From CAZEVY01 sp964515555 (GTDB lineage: Bacteria; Acidobacteriota; Terriglobia; Bryobacterales; Bryobacteraceae), in the NCBI GenBank assembly GCA_964515555.1, contig CAZEVY010000148.1:1-9554 (forward strand): a stretch of 9,554 bases of DNA. Reading direction: 5' to 3'. Shown here piece by piece: positions 1 through 7,167 of this stretch (position 1 is its first letter; the number at the start of each line of letters is the position of its first letter). The notes below the pieces were generated by a model. That model made no database searches. It saw only the letters and a list, made by a program, of their open reading frames with translations, and was not told the origin of the DNA. Position numbers and translations under genes: made by a program.

Positions 1-2983
1 GAATCGAGTAGCGGATGCGCTCGATCGTGTCGTCCACCTTGTGGCCGGGAAGCTGGCCGCCCTCGCCGGGCTTGGCGCCCTGCGCGATCTTGATCTGCAG
101 CTCGTCGGCGTTGACCATGTAGTGGATCGTCACGCCGAAGCGCGCGCTGGCCACCTGCTTGACGGCGCTACGCCGCCAGTCGCCGTTCGGGTCGCGCGCG
201 AAACGCGCCTCGTCCTCGCCGCCCTCGCCGGTGTTCGACCGCCCGCCGATCCGGTTCATCGCGATAGCGAGCGTCTCGTGCGTCTCCTTCGAGATCGACC
301 CGAACGACATCGCGCCGGTCGCGAAGCGCCGCACGATGTCCTTGGCGGGCTCGACGTCGTCGAGCGGCACCGCCTTGCGGCCGTTGCGGAACTTCATCAG
401 GCCGCGCAGCGTGCAGAGCTGGCTGCTCTGATCGTCGATCATGGCCGTGTATTCCTGGAAGCTCGCGAAACTTTCCTGCCGGACCGAGTGTTGCAGCTTC
501 GCGATCGTCAGCGGATTCAGCAGGTGATACTCGCCGCGCACTCGATACTGATAGTTCCCGCCGACGGCGAGCTCGGTGTCCGCCTCGGTCACCGGCGCGA
601 AGGCGTGGTCGTGCTTCATCTTCGCTTCGCGCGCCAGCACCTCCAGCCCGACGCCCTCGATGCGCGACGCCGTGCCGGTGAAATAGCGGTCGACCAGCCC
701 CTTGTTGAGGCCGATGGCTTCGAACACCTGCGCGCCGCGGTAGCTTTGCAGCGTCGAGATGCCCATCTTCGAGAAAACCTTCAGCAGTCCTTTGTTGATG
801 GCCTTCTTGAAGTTCTTGAGAGCCGTGTCGAACGGCACATCGCCGGCCAGGCCGCGGCGCGTCATGTCTTCCAGCGACTCGATCGCCAGGTACGGATTCA
901 CCGCACTCGCGCCGTAGCCGATCAGCAGCGCGAAGTGCATCACCTCGCGCGGCTCGCCCGATTCCACGATCAGCGCCACCTGCGTGCGCGATCCCTCGCG
1001 AATCAGGTGATGGTGCACCGCCGAGAGACCCAGCAGGCTCGGAATCGGCGCGTAGTTGCGGTCGACGCCGCGGTCGGTCAGGATCAGCAGCGTGTATCCG
1101 TTCTGAATGGCGAGCGAGGCGCGGCGGCACAGCCCGTCGAGCGCGCGCTCCAGCTCCACCGCCCCGCCGTCCACCTTGAAGAGCATCGGAATGGTGGTGG
1201 CGAGGAAGTCCCCGCGCGAAACCCGACGCAGTTTCTCCAGGTCGTAGTTGGTGACGATCGGCTGCGGGAGCTTCAGCGTGTGGCAGTGCTCCGGCGTCTC
1301 GTCGAGAATGTTGCGCTCGGTGCCGATGTAGCTCTTGAGCGACATCACGAGTTCCTCGCGGATCGGGTCGATCGCCGGATTGGTCACCTGCGCGAAGAGC
1401 TGCTTGAAGTAGTGGAACAGCGGCTGCGGCCGGTCGGAGAGACACGCCAGCGGCGTGTCGGTTCCCATGGAGCCGATCGGTTCCTCGCCGCCGGCCGCCA
1501 TCGGACCGAGAATGACGCGCAGGTCTTCGTCGGTGTACCCGAAGGCGCGCTGGCGCTGGAGCACCGTGGCGTGATCGGTCGGATGCCAGCGCGAAGGCGC
1601 CGGCAGATCGTCAAGCGTCACCTGGAATTCGTCGATCCACTGCCGGTAGGGTTGCCGCTTCCAGAGCCGCTCCTTGATCTCCTCGTCCGGGACCAGGCGG
1701 CCCTGCTCCAGGTCGCACAGCAGCATCTTGCCGGGCTGGAGCCGTCCCTTGAACTCGACGTTATCGGGCTCGGTGGGCAGCACGCCGGTCTCCGACGCCA
1801 TGATCAGCAGGCCGTCGCGCGTCACCATGTAGCGCGCCGGCCGCAGGCCGTTGCGGTCGAGCGTCGCGCCGATGACGCGCCCGTCGGTGAAGGCGATCGC
1901 GGCCGGTCCGTCCCACGGCTCCATGAGCGAGGCGTGGTACTCGTAGAAGGCCTTCTTGTCGGGATGCATGGTCGAGTCCTGATCCCAGGCCTCGGGAATC
2001 AGCATCGCCATGGAATGCGGGAGCGAGCGCCCCGCTTGCAGCAGCAGCTCGGCGGCGTTGTCGATCATGGCCGAGTCGCTCCCGCCCGGCGTCACGATCG
2101 GGAACAGCTTCGAGATGTCGTCGCCGAACAGAGGGGAGGCGAGCACCGGGTGGCGCGCGTCCATCCAGTTGATGTTGCCGCGCAGCGTGTTGATCTCGCC
2201 GTTGTGGCACAGGTAGCGGAACGGGTGCGCCAGTTGCCAGGTGGGGAACGTGTTGGTCGAGAATCGCTGGTGGACCAGGCACAGCGCGCTCTGCGCGTCC
2301 GGGTCCGACAGCTCGCCGTAGAACTGGGGGATCTGAGGGGCGAGCAGCAAGCCCTTATATACGATGGTGCGCGTCGACATCGACGGCACGTAGAAGAATC
2401 CCTTGTCCTTGATGTCCGAGGCGCCGATCTCGCGCTCGGCCAGCTTGCGCACCACGTAGAGCTTGCGGTCGAGCGTGTCCTGGTCCATGCCGTCCGGCGC
2501 GGCGATGAAAATCTGCTGGATGTACGGCTGCGACGCGCGCGCGATGCGGCCGATCGCGTCCGGGTCGACTGGCGTGTCGCGCCAACCCAGCACGGTGAGT
2601 CCTTCCTCGCGCGCGACTCGCTCGACGATCCCCTCGCACCGGTAGCGCGGCTGCCGCTCCACCGGCAGGAACACCATTCCTACGCCATAGCGTCCCGGCT
2701 CGGGCAGGTCGAATCCCAGGGCGGCGCACTCGCGCTGGAAAAACTTGTGCGGGATCTGGATCAGCACGCCCGCGCCGTCGCCGGTATCCGGGTCGCAGCC
2801 GCACGCCCCGCGGTGCGTCAGGTTGATCAGGATGCGGATGCCCTGCTCGATGATCTCGTGCGACTTCTCGCCCTTGATGTTGACCACGAAACCGATGCCG
2901 CAGGCGTCGCGCTCGAAGCGCGGGTCGTAGAGACCCTGCGGTTTGGGTAGACCTTGGGAGTGATAACCGTCGTCTGCGCTCAT
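1..2983 (-). CDS. gltB: Glutamate synthase large (alpha) subunit, N-terminal two thirds; 3' end beyond window
   Basis: Cytoplasmic GOGAT subunit that transfers the amide nitrogen of glutamine to 2-oxoglutarate, giving two glutamates. The reading frame is open from ATG 2983 to the left edge (994 codons of a family norm of about 1500). The start is supported by an upstream AAGGAG and promoter, and by a short 27-residue propeptide before the expected nucleophile Cys28 (RDACGIGF). The class II glutaminase domain fills roughly residues 28-430, with HQRFSTNTFP (R240) and NGEIN (261-265). The central domain follows. The FMN/synthase domain begins near residue 875, with GAMSFGS (890-896), GGRSNTGEGGED (913-924) and AKPGEGGQLPGHK. 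The 3Fe-4S cysteines and the C-terminal beta-helix would lie outside the window. The stretch between GEGGED and KQVASARFG is short, as in NADPH-type GltB, and lacks the insertion known from ferredoxin-dependent enzymes. I therefore infer a GltD-dependent enzyme. Family assignment is very secure; the electron-donor type is inference. Confidence 0.97.
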   Translation of the reverse strand, partial: MSADDGYHSQGLPKPQGLYDPRFERDACGIGFVVNIKGEKSHEIIEQGIRILINLTHRGACGCDPDTGDGAGVLIQIPHKFFQRECAALGFDLPEPGRYGVGMVFLPVERQPRYRCEGIVERVAREEGLTVLGWRDTPVDPDAIGRIARASQPYIQQIFIAAPDGMDQDTLDRKLYVVRKLAEREIGASDIKDKGFFYVPSMSTRTIVYKGLLLAPQIPQFYGELSDPDAQSALCLVHQRFSTNTFPTWQLAHPFRYLCHNGEINTLRGNINWMDARHPVLASPLFGDDISKLFPIVTPGGSDSAMIDNAAELLLQAGRSLPHSMAMLIPEAWDQDSTMHPDKKAFYEYHASLMEPWDGPAAIAFTDGRVIGATLDRNGLRPARYMVTRDGLLIMASETGVLPTEPDNVEFKGRLQPGKMLLCDLEQGRLVPDEEIKERLWKRQPYRQWIDEFQVTLDDLPAPSRWHPTDHATVLQRQRAFGYTDEDLRVILGPMAAGGEEPIGSMGTDTPLACLSDRPQPLFHYFKQLFAQVTNPAIDPIREELVMSLKSYIGTERNILDETPEHCHTLKLPQPIVTNYDLEKLRRVSRGDFLATTIPMLFKVDGGAVELERALDGLCRRASLAIQNGYTLLILTDRGVDRNYAPIPSLLGLSAVHHHLIREGSRTQVALIVESGEPREVMHFALLIGYGASAVNPYLAIESLEDMTRRGLAGDVPFDTALKNFKKAINKGLLKVFSKMGISTLQSYRGAQVFEAIGLNKGLVDRYFTGTASRIEGVGLEVLAREAKMKHDHAFAPVTEADTELAVGGNYQYRVRGEYHLLNPLTIAKLQHSVRQESFASFQEYTAMIDDQSSQLCTLRGLMKFRNGRKAVPLDDVEPAKDIVRRFATGAMSFGSISKETHETLAIAMNRIGGRSNTGEGGEDEARFARDPNGDWRRSAVKQVASARFGVTIHYMVNADELQIKIAQGAKPGEGGQLPGHKVDDTIERIRYSI

Positions 2984-2994
2984 GGGATCGGGAA

Positions 2995-3000
2995 CTCCTT
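2995..3000 (-). promoter_or_regulatory. Ribosome binding site of gltB
   Basis: AAGGAG on the minus strand lies 11 bases before ATG 2983, a slightly long but workable spacing. A CTCC just upstream (3006-3009) could pair with the GGAG to form a weak hairpin over the site. Whether that matters for regulation is unknown. Confidence 0.65.
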
Positions 3001-3021
3001 GGGGGAGGAGCTATGTAGTGA

Positions 3022-3050
3022 AGTATAGGGTCGCCGCAGACATTAGTCAA
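3022..3050 (-). promoter_or_regulatory. Sigma-70-type promoter of gltB
   Basis: Read on the minus strand, TTGACT (3050-3045) and TATACT (3027-3022) are separated by exactly 17 bp. Each hexamer matches the consensus at five of six bases. Transcription would start near 3015, giving a leader of about 32 bases that contains the AAGGAG. The promoter sits in an AT-rich island between two GC-rich genes. This suggests that gltB is transcribed independently of the upstream amidohydrolase gene. No operator was recognised. Confidence 0.75.
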
Positions 3051-3100
3051 GCGGAAACTATTCATTTATCAGAATCAGAACAGTTAATACTATGGCGAAG

Positions 3101-4657
3101 TCAGCGAACCGTCGGATAGCTGATCCCGAGCTGTTCCATGTATGTCGAGTAGCGGGTGGAATCGAACTTCAGCTTCTCCAGCAGCGGACCGAAGCGCTCC
3201 ATCTTCTCCTTGTTAAGATGCACCGGCGGCGGCGTGTCGAGCGGAATCAGCGATCTCCATTTCGTCACGGCCGTCTGCTCGCCGAAGTACTTGCGAGCCG
3301 CCTCCAGCAGTTCGGGCTTCAGCAGCACGTCCAGCGCCGTCATCGCCTGCGCCTTCGCGCCCGCCGTCGCCCCCTTGTGGGCGATCGGCGTTGCCATCGC
3401 GATGCCGCTCGACCAGTGATGCCCGATCATGCCCGGAATGTTGCCCGGATAGCGCAGATTGATCGTCGGCAGATTCCACGACACCTCCGCGATATCGTCC
3501 GATCCCGCGCCGCCGCCCTGCCGCCCGCCCTCGGCGCGCATGTTGGCCACCTCCTTGCGCAACCCTTCGACCTTCGAGTTCATCTCCGTCTGCGCCGCCC
3601 GCGCCAGCCTGTCGTCGGCCTCCGACCACTCCGGCATGCCGACCGCCCGAATGTTGGCGTGCAGCGCCTCCGCCAGCGGCCGGTTGAAGTGCCCCGGCCA
3701 GGCCGCGCCCAGCACGCGCTCGGTCATCGTGGTGTCGGTCATCTCGCCGGCCGCGCGCGCGATCTTCGATCCGATCGCGTGCAGATCCACCAGCCGGTCG
3801 TAGTCGACCTCGCGGAAGAAGTACCACACTGTCGCCAGCGGCGGCACGACATTTGGCTGGTCGCCGCCGTGCGTGATCACGTAGTGCGAGCGGTGCTCCG
3901 TGCGCAAGTGCTCGCGGCGGTAGTTCCATCCGGCGTTCATCAGCTCCACGGCGTCCAGCGCGCTGCGACCCATCCAGGGCGACCCGGCGCTGTGCGCGCT
4001 GCGGCCGCGGAAGGTGTACTGCGTCGAGACCAGCGCGGTGCCGCTGTTGCCCCAGTTGGTCGAGAAGTCGCTCGATATGTGGCAGCTCAGCATCACGTCG
4101 AGGTCCTTGAACAGGCCCGCGTTCACCATGTAGGTGCGGCTCCCCAGCAGCTCTTCGGCGACTCCCGGGTACACGCGCAGCGTGCCTGGAATCCTGTGCT
4201 TCTGCATCAGCGTCTTCACGGCGATCGCCGCGGTCACGTTGACCGCCTGCCCGGCGTTGTGCCCCTCGCCGTGTCCCGGCCCGTTCTCGATCAGCGGCGC
4301 GTGATAGGCGACCCCCGGCTTCTGCGACGTCTCCGGCAGCCCGTCGATATCAGCCATGAAGCCCACCACCGGCTTGCCCGAACCCCACTCGGCGACGAAC
4401 GCCGTCGGCATCCCGGCAACGCCGCGCGTGATGCGGAAGCCTTCCTGCTCCAGCAGCGAAGTGACGTAGGCGGCGGTGTTGACCTCGTGGTAGCCAAGCT
4501 CTCCGAAGCTGAATATCGAATCCACCATGCGCTGCGTGAAGACGCGCCGCGCCTCGATCATCTCGCCAGCCGCCTGCTTGAGGACCGCTGGCGCCGGCGC
4601 CTGCGCCAGCGCCACGGCCGCCGCCACATTAAGGAACGCCAATCGCTTCCAATTCAT
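3101..4657 (-). CDS. Exported M20-family metal-dependent amidohydrolase (AbgB-like)
   Basis: Predicted zinc-type amidohydrolase/peptidase of 518 residues that would cleave an amide bond of an N-acyl amino acid or small peptide; the substrate is unknown. Residues 1-24 look like a signal peptide (NWKR, hydrophobic AFLNVAAAVALA, then AQA), so it probably acts outside the cytoplasm, unlike E. coli AbgB. M20 landmarks in order: ADIDGLP (102-108), GHGEGHN (128-134), AEE (167-169), His193, the lid/dimerisation domain with GRSAHSAGSPWMGRSALDAV (about 218-237) and NVVPPLA, then GSDDIAEVSW (385-394) and GHHW (412-415). HKGATAGAK follows, then a tail of about 70 residues. Where AbgB-like proteins usually have GCGHN, this one has GEGHN, so Glu131 replaces the usual Cys ligand. 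GTG at 4663, two codons upstream, is an alternative start. ATG 4657 fits the signal peptide, but neither start has a clear Shine-Dalgarno. The gene is divergent from the radical SAM gene. Fold assignment is secure; function is not. Confidence 0.9.
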   Translation of the reverse strand: MNWKRLAFLNVAAAVALAQAPAPAVLKQAAGEMIEARRVFTQRMVDSIFSFGELGYHEVNTAAYVTSLLEQEGFRITRGVAGMPTAFVAEWGSGKPVVGFMADIDGLPETSQKPGVAYHAPLIENGPGHGEGHNAGQAVNVTAAIAVKTLMQKHRIPGTLRVYPGVAEELLGSRTYMVNAGLFKDLDVMLSCHISSDFSTNWGNSGTALVSTQYTFRGRSAHSAGSPWMGRSALDAVELMNAGWNYRREHLRTEHRSHYVITHGGDQPNVVPPLATVWYFFREVDYDRLVDLHAIGSKIARAAGEMTDTTMTERVLGAAWPGHFNRPLAEALHANIRAVGMPEWSEADDRLARAAQTEMNSKVEGLRKEVANMRAEGGRQGGGAGSDDIAEVSWNLPTINLRYPGNIPGMIGHHWSSGIAMATPIAHKGATAGAKAQAMTALDVLLKPELLEAARKYFGEQTAVTKWRSLIPLDTPPPVHLNKEKMERFGPLLEKLKFDSTRYSTYMEQLGISYPTVR

Positions 4658-4664
4658 GAACACG

Positions 4665-4712
4665 AGGATAGCAAGCGGCGCCGTGCGCGCGGCTTTGCAA
4701 ACAGGCTATCCT
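4665..4712. repeat. 8 bp inverted repeat in the divergent intergenic region
   Basis: AGGATAGC at 4665-4672 and its exact reverse complement GCTATCCT at 4705-4712 flank 32 bases. The arm centres are 40 bp apart, close to four helical turns. The spacer holds two smaller palindromes, CGGCGCCG (4677-4684) and TTTGCAAA (4694-4701). The 84 bp gap must carry the start signals of both divergent genes. The arms could be a paired operator, or each could act as a TATCCT -10 element, one per direction. I see no good -35 for either direction. The repeat is directly visible; its role is inference. Confidence 0.45.
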
Positions 4713-4731
4713 GGATTTTTCTGCTTCGCTT

Positions 4732-4740
4732 GAGGTGAGG
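4732..4740 (+). promoter_or_regulatory. Ribosome binding site of the radical SAM gene
   Basis: GAGGTGAGG directly precedes ATG 4742. The GAGGTG part gives a spacing of about 4 bases, short but plausible. It supports the ATG at 4742 as the start. Confidence 0.6.
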
Positions 4741-4741
4741 A

Positions 4742-6556
4742 ATGCAACCTGCCGTTGAACCTGTGTCCCGATCCGCGCCCGGCGGTGGCAAGACCATCGT
4801 CCTGACCGCGCCGATGACCGAGACCATCGACCACGCCGGTTACTTCATCCAGATGGCGCTGGCCTCGCTGCCCAAGCGCCTGGAAGGCATCATCAACAAC
4901 AAGTACCCGAAGTGGAAGGAACTGGAGCGCAACGCCGATGGCTCGGCCCGCTACATGCCCGCCGGCATCCGCGTCGTGGAAGCCGCACTGCAGCGCGAGT
5001 TCCCGGCCGGCGATATCGTCGCCTGCCATGCGAGCGACGTCGATCAGTTCATCGGCCCGCGCACGCGCGTCGTCGCCGTCTCGACCCACAACCCGCTTGG
5101 TGTGACCTTCGCCGCCGGCGTCTACGCGTCGATCTTCGGGTCGTCGAAAGAGCCCATCAATTCGGCCTACTCGAAGGAATTGTTCCAGGCCATTCGAACG
5201 CATCCCGATCGCGCGGGATTCAAGGTGATCGTCGGCGGCTCCGGCGGCTGGCAGATCGCCGAGACCGACAGCTACGAGGACCTCGGCGTCGACTGCGTCA
5301 TTCAGGGCCGCAGCGAATCCGAGCAGACCCTCGACATCTTCCATCGCGCGCTGCGCGGCGAGGAGCTTCCGAAGTTCCTCGAAGTGAGCCATCCGGCGGG
5401 CAGCGACGGCATCCTGGTACCCTCGCGCCGCACCACCTTCGGCGTCATCGAGATGACGACGGGCTGCGGCCGCCGCTGCCAGTTTTGTCTGCCCGACCTG
5501 AATCCGCAGATCGACGTGCCCAAGGCGAAGATCATGGACGCGGTGCGCGCCAACGTCCGCGACGGCAACTCGCAGATCTCGCTTGCCACCGAAGACATGT
5601 TCATCTGGGGACAAGTGCACACCGACACGCCCTTCTATTTCCCGAATCGCGAGGCGCTGCTCGATCTCTACACCGATATCGTCCGCACGCCGGGCGTCGA
5701 TAAGCACATTCTGAGTCACTCCACCATCGCTCCCGCCGTGGTCGACCCGGGACTGATTCAGCGCCTCTCCGAGGAGCTGCTGCCCAAGAGCCCCATCAAG
5801 CTGCCGGCGGTCAGCACGCATCCCGAGAAGCGCATGCTCTCGCCGCTCATCGGCGTCGAGACCGGATCGGTGCGCATGGCGCGCCAGATCATGCCGGGCA
5901 AGGGCGTTCCGTTTTCCATCGACGACTGGCCCAGCGTCGTCATCAACGGCCTGACGATTCTCAACCGCAACAACTGGTTCCCGGTGATGACGCTCATGAT
6001 CGGCAACCCCGGCGAGACCGACGACGACTCGATGGCCACGCTCGATCTTCTCTACGAAGTCGAGCGCCGCGGCCTGTTCGCCTTTTTCGTGCCGTCGATC
6101 TTCACCCCCCTGCACGACACCCGCCTGGCGGCCAAGAAAGGCGTCATCGAAAGCCGCGAGCTGACGCCGATGCAATGGCAGGTCATGATGAAGGCCTGGA
6201 AGATGAGCCTGCGGCCCGCGCTTCAGAGCTTCTGGGGGCCGATGGCGTGGCGGCTGGGCGCGCTGTTCTTCTGGGCCTGGAAGCTGCGCAAGGTGAACGG
6301 TCCCAACTTCACCTGGCCGCTGTTCATGTTCGCCAGCGCCATGCCGGAAGCGCTGATGGCGAAGATGGGTAAGATCTACCCGGGCCGTCCGCTCAAGATC
6401 AAGTCGCGCAAGGAGCTGCTTGCGAGCATCAAGCGCGAGCACTGGCGCTTCCTCCGCCCCGACAACGGCGACCTCCCCGACGGCTGGGAGTCGGCGCTTT
6501 CCGAGCGCAAGGTGATCGAGCTTCCGGTATTGCAGCGCTCGGCCGCGGCGAAGTAG
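4742..6556 (+). CDS. Radical SAM protein with N-terminal B12-binding-like domain, function unknown
   Basis: A 604-residue predicted 4Fe-4S, S-adenosylmethionine radical enzyme. The N-terminal part (about 17-215) has the alternating pattern of a Rossmann/B12-binding domain: KTIVLTAPM, VVAVSTHNPLG, FKVIVGGSGGW (GGSGGW at 165-170) and DCVIQGRSESE. The cobalamin-ligating DxHxxG motif is not seen, so cobalamin binding is uncertain. The radical SAM core starts at EMTTGCGRRCQFC, with the CxxxCxxC cluster ligands at Cys242, Cys246 and Cys249. It continues through GVETGS (371-376, a likely SAM-contacting strand) and IGNPGETDDD (420-429). The C-terminal 170 residues are rich in Trp and Phe (LGALFFWAWKLRKVNG), possibly membrane-associated or a substrate pocket. 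From memory, the order of motifs resembles uncharacterised B12-binding-domain radical SAM proteins of methanogens and some bacteria. The gene appears monocistronic, with a decayed region downstream, so context does not reveal a substrate. Class assignment is firm; the reaction is unknown. Confidence 0.93.
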   Translation: MQPAVEPVSRSAPGGGKTIVLTAPMTETIDHAGYFIQMALASLPKRLEGIINNKYPKWKELERNADGSARYMPAGIRVVEAALQREFPAGDIVACHASDVDQFIGPRTRVVAVSTHNPLGVTFAAGVYASIFGSSKEPINSAYSKELFQAIRTHPDRAGFKVIVGGSGGWQIAETDSYEDLGVDCVIQGRSESEQTLDIFHRALRGEELPKFLEVSHPAGSDGILVPSRRTTFGVIEMTTGCGRRCQFCLPDLNPQIDVPKAKIMDAVRANVRDGNSQISLATEDMFIWGQVHTDTPFYFPNREALLDLYTDIVRTPGVDKHILSHSTIAPAVVDPGLIQRLSEELLPKSPIKLPAVSTHPEKRMLSPLIGVETGSVRMARQIMPGKGVPFSIDDWPSVVINGLTILNRNNWFPVMTLMIGNPGETDDDSMATLDLLYEVERRGLFAFFVPSIFTPLHDTRLAAKKGVIESRELTPMQWQVMMKAWKMSLRPALQSFWGPMAWRLGALFFWAWKLRKVNGPNFTWPLFMFASAMPEALMAKMGKIYPGRPLKIKSRKELLASIKREHWRFLRPDNGDLPDGWESALSERKVIELPVLQRSAAAK

Positions 6557-6690
6557 CGGCACGCGTTTCCCGGAGGCTTCATCCGAGCCGGAAGTGCGCC
6601 GGAATCCTGGCCGCCGGCCCGGTCGGCTCCGCTCAGTGCGATCCGACGAGCACCTGTCGCGGAGTAAACCGTCCGAACCCAGAAGCCGTT

Positions 6691-6706
6691 TGGCGGACGG
6701 CCGCCA
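6691..6706. repeat. Small stem-loop, possible radical SAM transcript end
   Basis: TGGCGG and CCGCCA form a perfect 6 bp stem around an ACGG loop, 135 bases after the radical SAM stop codon. There is no T-tract, so at most it is a weak or Rho-assisted termination site. In DNA this GC-rich, such a stem can occur by chance. Confidence 0.3.
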
Positions 6707-6803
6707 CGCGGCAACGATTCCCTATTCCACCTTGCCTCGCGCTTTCAAGTGACCTGGCAGGATGTCGGAATCGATGGCGGTGGAGCATCCGGAACGGATT
6801 TCT

Positions 6804-6825
6804 ACTCACGGCGGCACGCCGGAGT
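6804..6825. repeat. Strong 9 bp stem-loop with one bulged base
   Basis: The arms 6804-6813 and 6817-6825 pair over nine base pairs (ACTC plus CGGCG with CGCCG plus GAGT). There is a single bulged A at 6808 and a three-base GCA loop. Six of the nine pairs or more are G-C, so the structure would be stable as RNA in either direction. No T-run follows on either strand. It lies 30 bases past the end of the deacetylase remnant. Role unknown. Confidence 0.45.
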
Positions 6826-6855
6826 GACGCAGCAAAGTCGTCGCGCTCGCGGGAT

Positions 6856-7092
6856 TCAACCGCGTAGTCCCTGAAGATCTTCAGAGCTTCGCCATCGGCC
6901 CGTGCCTGTGAATCCGATCGTCGGAGCGCGCCACGAGCGCTTTCTTGCCGTTTCCCGCGCCGCCGGGCTCCTTGCCATCATGCTCGTGCTGGTTACGATA
7001 CCGCGTTCGCGCGCCGCGACGATGTCACGCGCAATGCCGGCGCACGGGCCGAAGTCGTCGGCAATTACAATCAAGGATCGCAGAGTTGCCAT
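6856..7092 (-). pseudogene. ChbG/YdjC-type carbohydrate deacetylase, N-terminal remnant
   Basis: The minus-strand frame from ATG 7092 encodes 78 residues, against roughly 250-300 for an intact ChbG/YdjC/HpnK-type deacetylase. These enzymes remove acetyl groups from N-acetylated sugars. Residues 6-50 match the family start well: LIVIADDFG with the metal- and catalysis-linked Asp pair (D12, D13), ARDIVAARERGIVTSTSMMA, then SPAARETA. The family then continues as an IGLH motif whose His binds metal. Here it reads TIGFTGTG and soon stops at TGA. Shifting the frame by one base restores IGxH but meets a stop eight residues later. The rest of the gene is therefore missing or scrambled, and the fragment should be inactive. 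No clear Shine-Dalgarno is seen. It is divergent from the glycosyltransferase gene at 7168, which supports a former role in a glycan locus. A sequencing error cannot explain the loss of some 200 residues. Confidence 0.75.
6871..6884. repeat. 14 bp perfect palindrome at the broken end of the deacetylase remnant
   Basis: CTGAAGATCTTCAG is its own reverse complement. It lies within the last codons of the remnant, just past the point where the frame is lost. It could be a protein-binding site or chance; no function can be read from the sequence. Confidence 0.35.
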
Positions 7093-7167
7093 GGGCAATC
7101 GCCATGATGGATTGGGGCTCGCCGCCGGATTGAGGCGTGCGCCCCGAGACCTCTGCCATTCAACAGC

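Larger units (their letters stand above)
6557..6855. other. Non-coding or decayed stretch downstream of the radical SAM gene
   Basis: About 300 bases with no ORF that I can support as a gene on either strand. It holds several hairpin-forming sequences: GAGCCG (6585-6590) with CGGCTC (6624-6629), a 6 bp stem at 6691-6706, and a 9 bp stem at 6804-6825. No T-run follows any of them, so none is a standard intrinsic terminator. On the minus strand, one frame directly after the deacetylase remnant reads a plausible peptide (KIFRDYAVESRERDDFAA, about 6837-6890). It may be further decayed coding sequence, but I could not assign it to a family. Confidence 0.5.

Noticed and set aside
41..2950. Very long plus-strand open frame (969 codons) opposite gltB
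   Set aside because: It uses the complementary codon register of gltB and stays open only because GC-rich codons rarely produce stops there. Its composition (Arg, Ala, Val, His, Leu runs) resembles no protein family, while the minus frame is unmistakable gltB.
3092..4738. Long plus-strand frame opposite the amidohydrolase
   Set aside because: Antisense shadow with Arg/His-rich low-information sequence. The minus strand carries all the M20 motifs.
4706..6562. Long minus-strand frame opposite the radical SAM gene
   Set aside because: Antisense shadow with no recognisable motifs. The plus strand has the CxxxCxxC motif and a good ribosome binding site.
6376..6714. Minus-strand ORF of 112 codons overlapping the end of the radical SAM gene
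   Set aside because: It overlaps a certain gene by about 180 bases, and its translation shows no family features.
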